This document shows, one piece after another, positions 23,901 through 35,900 of a stretch of 64,000 nucleotides of DNA. The position numbers and the translations under genes were made by a program. The stretch spans positions 20,363,759 through 20,427,758 of the forward strand of contig CAIIXF020000009.1 of assembly GCA_903813345.2 (NCBI GenBank). The letters run 5' to 3'. The notes below the pieces were generated by a model. The model saw nothing but the letters and a program-made list of their open reading frames with translations, did no database searches and had not been told where the DNA came from. The DNA is from Owenia fusiformis (Eukaryota; Annelida; Polychaeta; Sabellida; Oweniidae). Each line of letters opens with the position of its first letter. Position 1 is the first letter of the stretch.

Positions 23901-26900
23901 AGAAAGCCCACTTATTTTTTCTGATCAGATTCCTTTAAAGCAGCTCTTCAACAGCTATGACACATAATTATGACACAGTTGACAGGTTGACACTTGACAG
24001 CTTTGACACTTGACAGCTTTGTCATATCTACTTATGACCCTCTCATTTCACCCTCATTGACCACACCAAAGATTTTATTTATATCAGTCTTCTAAAAAAA
24101 GATTTGAATTGACAACCTTAAACAATCATACCAGTCATAATTTTATGAGAACAATTGTTCAAGAGAATTCTAATAGTTCACTTTAGTACAAATAAATGCA
24201 TGTATGTTCTTGGAATTCATTTCATTGTTTTTATTAATTGATTGTTATGACCCCGAGTGCTATTTGTTTTTGATAAAATAATTACCTGAGCCCTTAGTCA
24301 TTGACCTAAGTACTGTTATGAGTAGATCATCAAAACACACTTAATCATTAAATGGACTGTTTTGTGTTTTTGATCTATTCATTGTTATTCAGATTTTGAA
24401 AAGAACCCTGTATTACTATGCAAAATTAAAAAAATTATTTGGATGTGTACAGGGTGTCCTGAAAGTATGGTGCCCCCCCCCCCTAGGCAGACATATACAT
24501 AGACATATACTCCATAGTATGTGTCATATATCATTTTAAAGCTTATCCAAAGTTATATTGATTTGCCAAGTATCATGGTTCAACTCACAAATGATAAAAA
24601 GTTAAACATATTTTTACTGGAAAAATGATTGGAGAAAGAGCAACTGAAAACCTGGTCAAGTAACAATCCTTGTAATTAACTTTTTTGACTTGATGTGCTT
24701 CACACCCTCATCACCCTCCCCCCCCTGTCCCTGCCCTCTACAATGCAATACTAACTTATACAATTAAAACCTGAGGAAACTGTACCAATCAGTCTAGGTA
24801 CAAAGACCTAGGATGATAATAAATTGACTAAAAAAGCAGGAAGGATCAGGTGAAATGCATCATGATAAACCATGACACCTCAATTCTTCTGTCGGAATGG
24901 TTGAAATGTGTAAATGTCATGAGACGTTTTGCTATTCTCATTGTGGTAAAGAATTATGCCAGGAGCTCTATGAATTGTCCTGTCATTTGATTTATTAGAC
25001 CCTCTTTTAGTATTAGGGTCATCTATCTGGAGGAAATAGTGCACACTTTCCCCCCCCCCCCATACACTATAGGAGAGGGGTACATTATCTCAATGCAAGG
25101 CTATTATTACAATCCCTTATATGTTATGTGTCACATTTGCTTTATGTACTTGAGAAACTGGGCTAATGATCTCATGGCCTTTAACCAAGGATGTGTATTG
25201 CTTGTCTTTTATAGCCTTTCAGATAAATGAGCTGTCCTAGATTTTCAGTGTCCTTTTAGGCATCATTCTATGTAATAGACTAATTTATGAGTTTGTTTGA
25301 TCATTTTATTTTTTACATAAAGTGTTGACAAATATTTAGTGATGGCACAGATCAACATTATTGAAGAATAATCAAATAGTGTTGATGTTTATGACATGAA
25401 ATAGGAACTTGTTCAAGTATATGCTGTTCAAAGTGTTTTCGATTAAAGTAATGGTTGTTGTTATTTATCAGTTGCATTGATAGAGATGGTACGCTGACAC
25501 ATTTTATGAAGAGGGGTAATATAACTGAAGAGAGACACTAAATATCAAGGATGTTTTTCTATGATGATTAATTGACCACAAGGGGCAATATTTTACAACA
25601 GAAACAGTCTGGAAAAATAGGCCATATCATCTGATTATGAAGATATACATTTATCAGGGACAGTCTCCAGTGCTTGATAGCTTAAACAGAGTCCTTTGTT
25701 TATTTAGCATCTAGTTAAACAAAGTTGACTTTTTTATTATGTTTATCAGATCACATTGAAAAATCCATCTTCAAGTTCTAAGAATGTTGAGGGAATTTAA
25801 GCAAAACCTTTTCATTCATTTGCACATATCATGGGGAGTAAGTCATCCCCCCTCTAACATTCTCTATATTAAGACTAATAGTTCTATATGTAGTTCTAAT
25901 ACAGACAGCGGAATATAGAGAATATAAGAAGGAGGGGTGACTTACTATGAAAACAGATTCAGAAAAATTCGATCTCATGCTTGGATCAATTATTTTAATC
26001 CTCTGGCTACATCAGATTGAGACTAGGATAACCTTGAATCAATGGTTGCATGTTAGCAGGATACTGACCTCACATCTTACATAAATACATACTCTCAACA
26101 TCTAATACCAGGTCTGCCATAATTTAGTCAGATCTCAAGTATTTACAGATGAGTGTATGTTTGGATCATGCCATAAGCTGTGTGTTATGTATGGTATTCT
26201 GAGAATCGAGTCAATCGACCAAGGCATAATATGATATTTGTAAATATTTCTGTGTCTATTTGTTTGTGTGGTATTACCATTCTATTTATCCTTGTAAAAG
26301 GGCATGATGTCATCTTAGCTATCTAAATTAGCATAAATCTTTAAAAAACAATAAAATCAGTAGAGCAATTACTCAGCTATGGTTCTCTGCATGGCCATTT
26401 TTGTTTACATCATCATTGTCCAAAATTTTTTATGGTACTGGTAAGCCTTCGTTCAGCTCCTTGGTTGAAAAAAATCAATGTTTAGTTTGGATTTTTAAGC
26501 TCAAGATAAAGATTTCAAGGGAATAGAGTCTAGTCATAAACGAAGCTCTATTTTAAGAAGCGAAGTCGAATGAATACAAAGGGTAAAGGGAACATGACTT
26601 TCTGATCTTGTGCAAATGTGCAAATTACGGTCATGTAATTGTTTTATCATTCCATTACTGATTGATAATAACCAATCGGGAGTTTCACCTGAGGGATCAG
26701 AACTTACTTCAATGCCAGGCTCTATTTACCCTTTGTAATAGTTTCATGCTGCTCTTTAAAAAGAGAGCTTCGTCTATTTAATATACTAGGGTCTCTGACG
26801 GTCAAGGTACATTTCATTTCCCTATAGAGATACAAGTCAATACTCTTTATGAAGGGTAATAAGATGCATCTTTGACTCCTTCACCATGCCTGCATGCATA

Positions 26901-29900
26901 TAGAGTAAAACCTGTCTTAGTGAAATACCTTTGATACCTCTCATAAAAAGTGTTCTACTTGGGGGGTGTTGCACTTTTGGGTGCTCATTTAACTGTCAGT
27001 TGGTCTTAGGACTCTGAAAAGTGTTCTACTAACAGAGGTGTTCCACTCCTAGAGGTGTTCTACGTTACAGGTTTTACTGTACATTTATAAATTCTTGAAT
27101 AGAATGAAAAATATTCTAGGATGTGAATTGATCTCTTGAGGAGGCCTGTAATAGGAAACTAATCCCCAGATATCGAATTGAACCATTGTATGAATCTATG
27201 ATCCCAGGAATCATCCATCAAATGATAAAATAAGAGAGACAACCAATGTAATACCCCTTTATCTAAAGGGGAAGTGTCACCCTAAGCTTTTGAGAGGAAA
27301 TTTAATCAAAATTGAATGTATTAGTCATTTATTTTTGTGTTTCAGGCAATAGGCTTATCTTCTTTCTCTTTCAATGTACTCTTCGATTTGAAGCGAGACT
27401 GAACTCTATAGTGGTCATTTTACATGTTTGGGATCTCACAACTTAGATTTATTAGATTCTGATCTGGACATCCAATTCAAGTTATTTGAAAGCTGGTCCT
27501 GACAGATTGTCTTGTCGTCATGCCAGATTTATTAGCAGACAAAACGAAGAGCTGCTATTCTATTAACCTTTTAGAAATTAGAATTTGTGAGTCATTTACC
27601 CCCGGGACCAAATATCCAATAACTCCAAGGGGTTCAATTGCTTATGTATGGTATTAGTTCGGGAAGAACATTTCCTTGTAGAAGATGATGGTGTGGTACC
27701 CCTTCCAATTGATTGATTGATTGATTGATTGATTATCATTTAAAAGGTAGCTTCATGATATACTCTTTGAGTTGCTTTAGCCTTAAACTCTATCAGAATA
27801 AGGATCACAAATTCTCAAATGTTTTCTTTGTATCCATATGATATGATAATAAAACAGATTATTGTAGTCATGTATCGGGCCTTTGTGACCCCCTCCCCAG
27901 AAGAGGAAGAAGTTTGGGGGTGTTTAGTCTTGTGTAACCCCCACCCCTATTTTGGGAAGGTGTAGCACACAGTGAGGTACACAGTCTTGAGGTAAGACTA
28001 CTAGGGGGATGTATATTAACAAAGACGTGATGTTCAACTCTAAGCAGACTTTACATATACTCTTGCATCAAGGCCATGATTTCTCCATGTACTTCATCTC
28101 CAGTTGATTTGGGGATCACCAGAGCTTGATGCAAGACTAAGCAGACTATAGGCTTCATGTAACAATTATTCACTTTATCATGTTCTACAATATATTCCTT
28201 TATACCAGTATTGAGCTAATGGGATCATATTGATTCTGACAAGAACCGCTTGTAGATTTAAACCACTATAAGCTTGAGTGTGTTTTATGTCTAAGGATTT
28301 TTGTGGATGACACATCAAATCTGGAGCAAAGTTAGATATGACTCATTCTTATTTGTTTTAGTCCTTTCAGACTTTGGGATAGTTTTGTGTAAAGGTCTTA
28401 ACATGTAAACATTGAGAACACAATTATTTGCATGTGTATAAATGTCAGGTCGGCACAACCCAAACACTAAAAACACTGGTAGTTTAACATATACAGTGAA
28501 ATATGGCCTCTTCAGTATCTAATTTTGGAAAGATCTGCTTATCGCAGAAAAATAATACTTTTGATCTTTGAAGATACCTCTATTACATCTCGTATCCCAA
28601 AGCGGATACAACATAGTTGATGTGTATGCTTGATGTATACTAGCTTGTGTTATCACTGCACTGTTTAATTATTTCCAAGAAAATATTTTTATAGACTGAT
28701 ATTGGATTATGGCTGCTTAGGAGTCCATGTCTCAAATGATATTTCATGGTTCGTTAATTTAGTATAATTGAGAGGGAACTGTCACATTCAGCTTATTGAA
28801 ACATTTCATTTGATTAATGGTTACATATTTGAGGCATCCAGTTGTCCCATATGTCAGACAAAATTATTTCATTTTTCAGCATTAAAGTTGATATTGTTGA
28901 GAAAATCATTCCGTAACTCATCTCATATTTCTGTTTCACTTAAAATATCTCATGGGTAGAGAGAAATCAAAGAGATGTCATGGTTTATCATGATGGAAAT
29001 AAACGTTAAAACAGAACTCACAGTTCTCTGCTTGACATGAAAAACGCTTTTTTTCAATGTACACATTGCATGTGAGTGCAAGGACATTTTGCCAAGCATT
29101 TTCTCATTTTTGCATGTTACAATGTATATAGTCAGCCACCATATTGATGTTTCATTTTTTACATTCGTAGCTATAAAGACGATTCCATAATCATAAAATC
29201 TTCAACTGGAATTACTTTTCAGAAATAATGCACAATGAGAAAATAACCTTCCAGGAATTAGACCCAAATCTAAATACAAATGACATTCTAACTGTTTTCA
29301 TTTAACATAAATCCCTTTCTGATAAATAAATGTTTAATTTATTGTAAGCGAGGATTGGCCTTGGTTCACATTTGATTAGGAACGCTACAGTACTCTGTGC
29401 AGTGTGTTACATATTAGGACATGCTTTTAGTAGAGCTCAGTCTGATAGTGCCTCAATAATAGCTAATAAATGGCTTATGGATGCTGCTTCTACATTATAC
29501 AGTGAAACTCATTCCAATTCTCATCTTTCTTGTTCATTAGAAATATGGCTGAAAAGAAATGAGATGTCATGGTTTATCATGATGTTTGTGCCTGTATCAA
29601 AATCTGTATTATAGAGAAAACACCAAGACACGGTGCATATGTTTACATCTTATAATGAAAACTGCATAAACTAAAACAAACAATTCATCATTTTGAGAGT
29701 CTGTACGGGAGGGAGAGGGAATACAAGGTTTCCATAAAGTATCTTTATGATCAATATAATAATATAAAGTACAAAGTGTAAAGATACTTTATGGACACCC
29801 CATATTGTTTGATTTTTTAGAGCAAATGTTTTAGTCAGGGAGGTTTTCAACACTATTGAGCCATGTGTTAACACCTCTGCCAGGTTTCAATCATTCTGAT

Positions 29901-32900
29901 ACTCATTACATGTTTCTGTTTCACCAGCTACTGGAAAATATTGATGATATTGGTTTTGTTCATTATGATGGGTTTCAGTGTCCGTTACAGCATTCTTATC
30001 TATTGTTTCTTTATCATGCTTTATGAAGCCCATCTTGCTTTTCCAATGTAAATATATTTGCTTTTCATAAATCAAACTGGTAAGCTATTATGTATGAGGC
30101 CTTGGTTTGTTCTAACCTCAATATCGCCCTCCAGAATTACCTTAAAGCACAGTCCCTTACTTGTAAGATAATGCCATCATTTTTTACTAAAGAGCTTTAT
30201 TATATTCCATATTCTATATTTATCAACAAACAATGTGCCATGATATATACCAGTTGGTGATTTGGCTTGATCAAAGGATCTCTTAATGAAATAAAATACA
30301 TGAAGCTCTCTTTTAAAGATAAAAAGTCAGGCACTTAAAAGGATGCAGATGAATTACTAGTGGGGAACATGAAACTTGTTCCAACATATCATCTCTCATT
30401 CTCCCTACATGTAGAACATCCCCCTACTCATTCTGCAATGAAAATCAGATTACATGTATAGTTATTTGCCATCTTGGTTTGTCTACATGTATTTCCAAAT
30501 GAAGGCAACGAGAGCTCAGTTTCATGATCATTTGCCTAGTGTCCAGTTTGTTGTTGCTTCAGTGTGTTATGTACAGCTCTTAGGGATTATTGCTTGTGAT
30601 ATTGGTTGTCACAACCAGACATTACAGGGTCATTATCACCTGGAACTCTACCTGGACATAATGAGGTTAAATAACCAGATCTGGCCTGATTTTGGCACTT
30701 TAAGACATAAAGTAAGAATTGTAGGAACTCTAGGTGACCCAAGTTAAACTTGTGTACCAGGACAGAGAATTCATTTGGCTATCCTGATATAATATTTAAT
30801 TTGTTTGGTTAATAATAAAACTTGGCTCAAATACCTTAAAGCGGAAATAATGTCAGGTATTCTAATCATCATTATATGTAGTTACAATACTACTGAATAA
30901 AATGCAATAAGTTGAAAATCTTGTTATGTGTTAGTTTTTGTATAATATTGAAAATAAAAATCATAAATTGACCCAGTGACCCAGTTGTCTGTTGGACGGG
31001 GCTCGCCATATTTCCCTCAGAGACCCGGATGTAGACCGGAAGTGTGACGTTTCTGCGACCTGAGTCGCCATCTTGAAAGCATTCACAACAAAGGAAAAAT
31101 GCCTATGTGTTGTGCGGTAAATTGTTCAAATATTTCCACTGATAGAGCTAGACTTGGGATAAGGACTTTAAAAGAAATGCCTGAACGACAGTACGACAGT
31201 CGGCTGGTGACGGTAGAATTAAAATCTGTCGACAGTTCGAACCAGCTGTCGTTGTCGTGGACCGAATCCCCGGGGAATAGAACACATTTAAAACAGTGTC
31301 ACTTACTATAGTTTCTGAAAAGTTTCATGCACGACTTTTACCAATCAAAGATTCCTACTTATTATTGTCTTGTTTGTCGTCCTATATCTATCCTGGGGTT
31401 GTGTTTTTTCTCCCCAATACGGGAAAACATTTTGAATAAAGAATTTTCTAATTCCGCCATCGAATAAGTAGGGTAATCTGCAGCAGTTTCGTTTTTGCTT
31501 CAACTCTTCACGCATGCCTAGTAGTTTGAAATAATTTACAAGTGCGCATGTGTTTTTGGAATTAAGCCAATCAAATTATTCATTCTAATGCGCATGAACT
31601 AGATTCCGAATCAAGAGGAACTGGCGCAGATTGCCTCAAATGCTGAAATCGCTCTTCAAAATAGATTGGTGAATAAAAATGAATAACAACTGAAGTTAGA
31701 GTGGTTTATTTAGTTCAGTTTATGTCAGGATATTTCAAGTAAGTATTGATTATATAGACGCTACAGTGATGATGGTTCTAGACACGCGGGGCAAGTTGTT
31801 TTAGCTGATTTTCTCCTCAAACGGCGTAGATTGAACACAATTTTACTTCCGGGTTTACCCACGACAGTTTGCTATCGGCAACAGAAATAACACTGTCGTT
31901 ATCGACAATGGAATCTCACTGTCGTTCGGGCAGTTGCCATACCATACATATTCTCTCACAAGAAACCAAAGAAAACGGATTCAAGGCGAGCAATCCGGTC
32001 CCAAAAAAGAGAACTGAACCAGGCCATGTGCCGGTTAGGTCGACGCCATTTTGAAAAAACTTTTTGAATTGTATCGTATCGTATCGTATGTCTTTAATAG
32101 CTTTATAACTTAATACCATATTTGTGAAATAAATATAACATAGTAGGTCTACGAGCCTTTAAATTGTTTGTTGTCTACTGTAAATACAACAAAAATACAC
32201 CTCCATGGTGATCGAAATGACGAACCTTGCGTCATCGATCGCGATCATTCATGACGGGGAATACATTATCAGTTCTGCCTTATATTTAGAGTGTCAAAAA
32301 TCTAATTAATATCTGCCATTCGTCATTTTATTAAATAAAAGATCCGAATATGTTTAATCTTCAAGCAAAACGATCGAGAGATAATTGATTGTCAACATAA
32401 AATTAACGCATTTCCCTGTCATGTCGGTAACCAACGTTCACGAGTTGGTCAGTTTTTGGTTTTGATTGGCACTTTTGGAGTTAATTCTATGAATTGTAAG
32501 TATTGATGTGAACATGGTCATGTTTTTCTCGAACAGGTGATATCATATTATAGTATGTCAATATACATCGTCAAAATCTTCAAATTGCTCCATTTTCTTG
32601 TTAAGAAGTTCGTAATATTTTTCAATGTGGCCGCCTCGCTACAATTGCGCATGCGCATTTTTCGGGCCAATCAAAATGCTGGAATTTGTCGAGTCGCAGT
32701 GACGCCGCTCATGAATATTTATAGGTAGGTTATGGCGACCTCCATAATCCAGGTGAAGAACCAATACCTCAAAATTAATTCCAATATATCTGCCGATGCA
32801 TAAGAAGATCGTCGCTCATACCCGGGTCATGTTTTTGATTATAGACTTATTATTCTGATGAATCATAGTTTTTACTTGAGGTTATTATCCCTTTAAAGTT

Positions 32901-35900
32901 CATTTGCAGAGGCATTTTGGCTAATGCCAGATAATTGCTCTAAAGTTATCATTTCAATAGACTTTTGCCAAAATACCAATAACCTCATTTTAAAGGGCAA
33001 CAACATAGTGAAATCTTGGCCCTATTGAAAACTAAGTACTAACTAGTTATTCACCCTGGACCAGGGCAGAGTATGACCAATATGGCCTTGGAATATGGCT
33101 CTACCTATACTCTGAGAACAGGCAGCCTCGCAAGGTGGTGATAAAATAAATTAAATGATTAAACTGGTCAAGTTCTGAATATCAGAACTGAAGGAATAAT
33201 TGTGTAGAATATCCTTTGATTGTAAAAGACCATCATGATAAACCATGAGTCTATCATGTGTTTGCACTTTTTGATATCATCAAAGTTTGATATTGATATC
33301 TCTACTTTGATGGAAACAGCATCATAAGTGCTACTCCTACTCTGTCGGTCACATGTCAAAATTAGACTCCCATGTCATGTTGTAATTATTTATTTTGTAT
33401 TAGATTATGAATAGAAAAATAAACTTAATTTAATATCGGGTAAAAAAAACTTCTACTTGACTCTGAGTTTAATTAGGGGCCTTGGTGTAAGATTCAGAAC
33501 ATAAATGAATGTATTGATTGAAATATGTACTTTTTGTGTGTTTTAGGACTGGGGGTGATGCTAGTTATAGTAGTAGGGGTAGGCTGGAAGTGCACCCCCC
33601 TGGGACATGAACCTTGCCACCTGCTGTTTAACCTGGGGGAACACTCTACACGTGATATTGCAATAGAGCGGATCAGGCACCCACGAGATAGGAACCAGTG
33701 GTATGCAGGTAAGGAATACAGATACTCATACTATTTATAGGATATCCTATGATTTTGAGGAATATCATTTTTATCTACGAGGTGATATTGATATCTGCAC
33801 GAGAGAGCAAAGCGAACGAGTGCATATATCAATATCAACGAGTAGATTAAAAAAAAAAAATCATTGGATGTTCTTATTATCCTACACTTACAAGGAGTGC
33901 ACTTAATGTATAATATCATTGCAAAATGAATTTCATGCCAAATAGAGTCAATTTGTAGGGAAATCAACAAGCGGAGTATATCGTCACAATATCCTCCGCA
34001 TATTGGGTTTTCCAGAGTATATCGTCACGATATCCTCCGCCCGGAGTATGTCATCACGATATCCTCCGGTTATTCATTTTGCCAATAAATATCAAATTTA
34101 TTTTTTGATGTTATACATTTAGCACACTAAGTGTAGGATAATTTAGAATATCTACATTTTTAGATCATCCATCCACCTATGTAATAAATAAAATGAATGG
34201 AAATAAAAAATGATGATTTCAGAGGATACCTTGACATCAATTATCAGCTAGTTAATTAACAGTCAATGTAGATATACCATTTGTAATTTTATACAATTTA
34301 TGTTGGATACTGACTTTTAAGTTTTTAACTATAAAGTTCAATGATGGGAAATGTGTTTATTATAATTATACTGTGATATAATGTGTGTGCCATCTGTATT
34401 ATAATCAGTCATTTATTGTTTAATAATGTTTGATATAATTTGATATTCACATGTAATACCTGCAATTCAGTACTAACAGATGCATACTGTTCGATTACAC
34501 CTGCTCAAAAGGGAAATTCATACTTGTTATTATCTCCAGAATCAATAATATTTTCAAATAAGTTTTGAGTTATATCATACTATAGATAAATGAATGCAGT
34601 ATTGGTATCTCAAACAAAATCTTCATTTTACTCGTCAGAACTACTTTAACATTCACCTTTTATATTGAGATACCAATAAGCAGAAAGGCATTCTTAAAAA
34701 TGACATTCAAAAATTTATCTCAATTTTTTAGTTTTTCGCCAGAATATTCTGTTCAATGTCCAAGTTATTACTTTATTTAATGGTTATCCCATGATTTATA
34801 TATGGGTTTGAAATGCTTATATCTGACATTTTACACTTTTTCTTATCTCATATAGTTGCAAATGACAAAAAACAACACATGTAATATGAACTCGAGACAC
34901 AGGTGCTGAAGACATTTATTACTTTTATATAGGTTTTTCAATATTTAGTTTCAGAATACAAAAAAATGAATTGTATGATGAATTTGTATTACAACATATA
35001 CTTGACTGAGGTTTCCTTTAGCATAACTTAGACTTTGATTAACGTATGTCTTGAGCTTGTAAATACTATACACATTACTATTAATTTGTTTGTATAGAAA
35101 ATAAAGTGTTGAACCTGTTTATGACATTCAATAGTCACAGTAAGTTAAAAGTATGTGTACATGTACTTTCTGCTTTCCTCTTCATATGTAAAAAATTGAA
35201 TCGGTGCACTTAAAAGTGCATGACGTTCATGTAATCCTTATTAGCATTTTACTAGCCATGCATCAATCCCCTGGGTCAACTCATTTTCTCGAGAACACAA
35301 AATAAGTCAGGAGTGTTGGGGGGGGGGGTGTTTTGAAACTTGACACAAGATAAAAAAAATTTCTTGCCAATAAGATACCCAGTTTAAAAAAAACTATAAA
35401 ACTTTATATAAATTATTTAATTAATATATATTTCAGGAACCATATATCCTGAGTTCCGATTCCGCAGACCTCCACCATCATATGCAGCTTCCATGCAGGA
35501 TTATCAGAATCAACAACTTTTGGCACAAATCCGCCAGCAGCAAAGAGTGGACGAACAGCAATCTGGTGAGGGACCCTGCATGGAGGGTCTACCCACCTCA
35601 CCTCCCCCTTCATATAGGTCCCAAGTCAGTGTCGCACGACCAGGTTTACATATCACTTTCCCAGATAGTTCTGGAGAGTACCCACAGTCCCGACCACCTA
35701 CTTATCGCTCCACTGCAGGGACTTTATCCAGACCTGGATTGCCTATATCGATGCAGCCAAATGCTGACAGTGTACCCTCCACATCAGGGTTACAAAATAT
35801 CGACAATATTCAACCCTCCACATCAGGGTTACAAAATATCGACAATGTGCAACCCTCCACTTCAGGGTTACAAAATGTTGAAAGTGTGCAACCTTCCACA

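Larger units (their letters stand above)
17933..33546 (+). other. 15.6-kb intron of the PPxY gene
   Basis: Bounded by GTGAGT and TTTTAG with matching phase. No additional exon is needed or seen. It holds a 509-bp foldback, degenerate minisatellites, several MITE-like elements, poly-C/G tracts and a THAP-like fragment, all listed separately. Confidence 0.75.

Noticed and set aside
31099-31311. A complete small THAP protein
   Set aside because: After the first Cys pair the expected His/Cys partners and AVPTIF motif are absent from this frame, so only a fragment is annotated.
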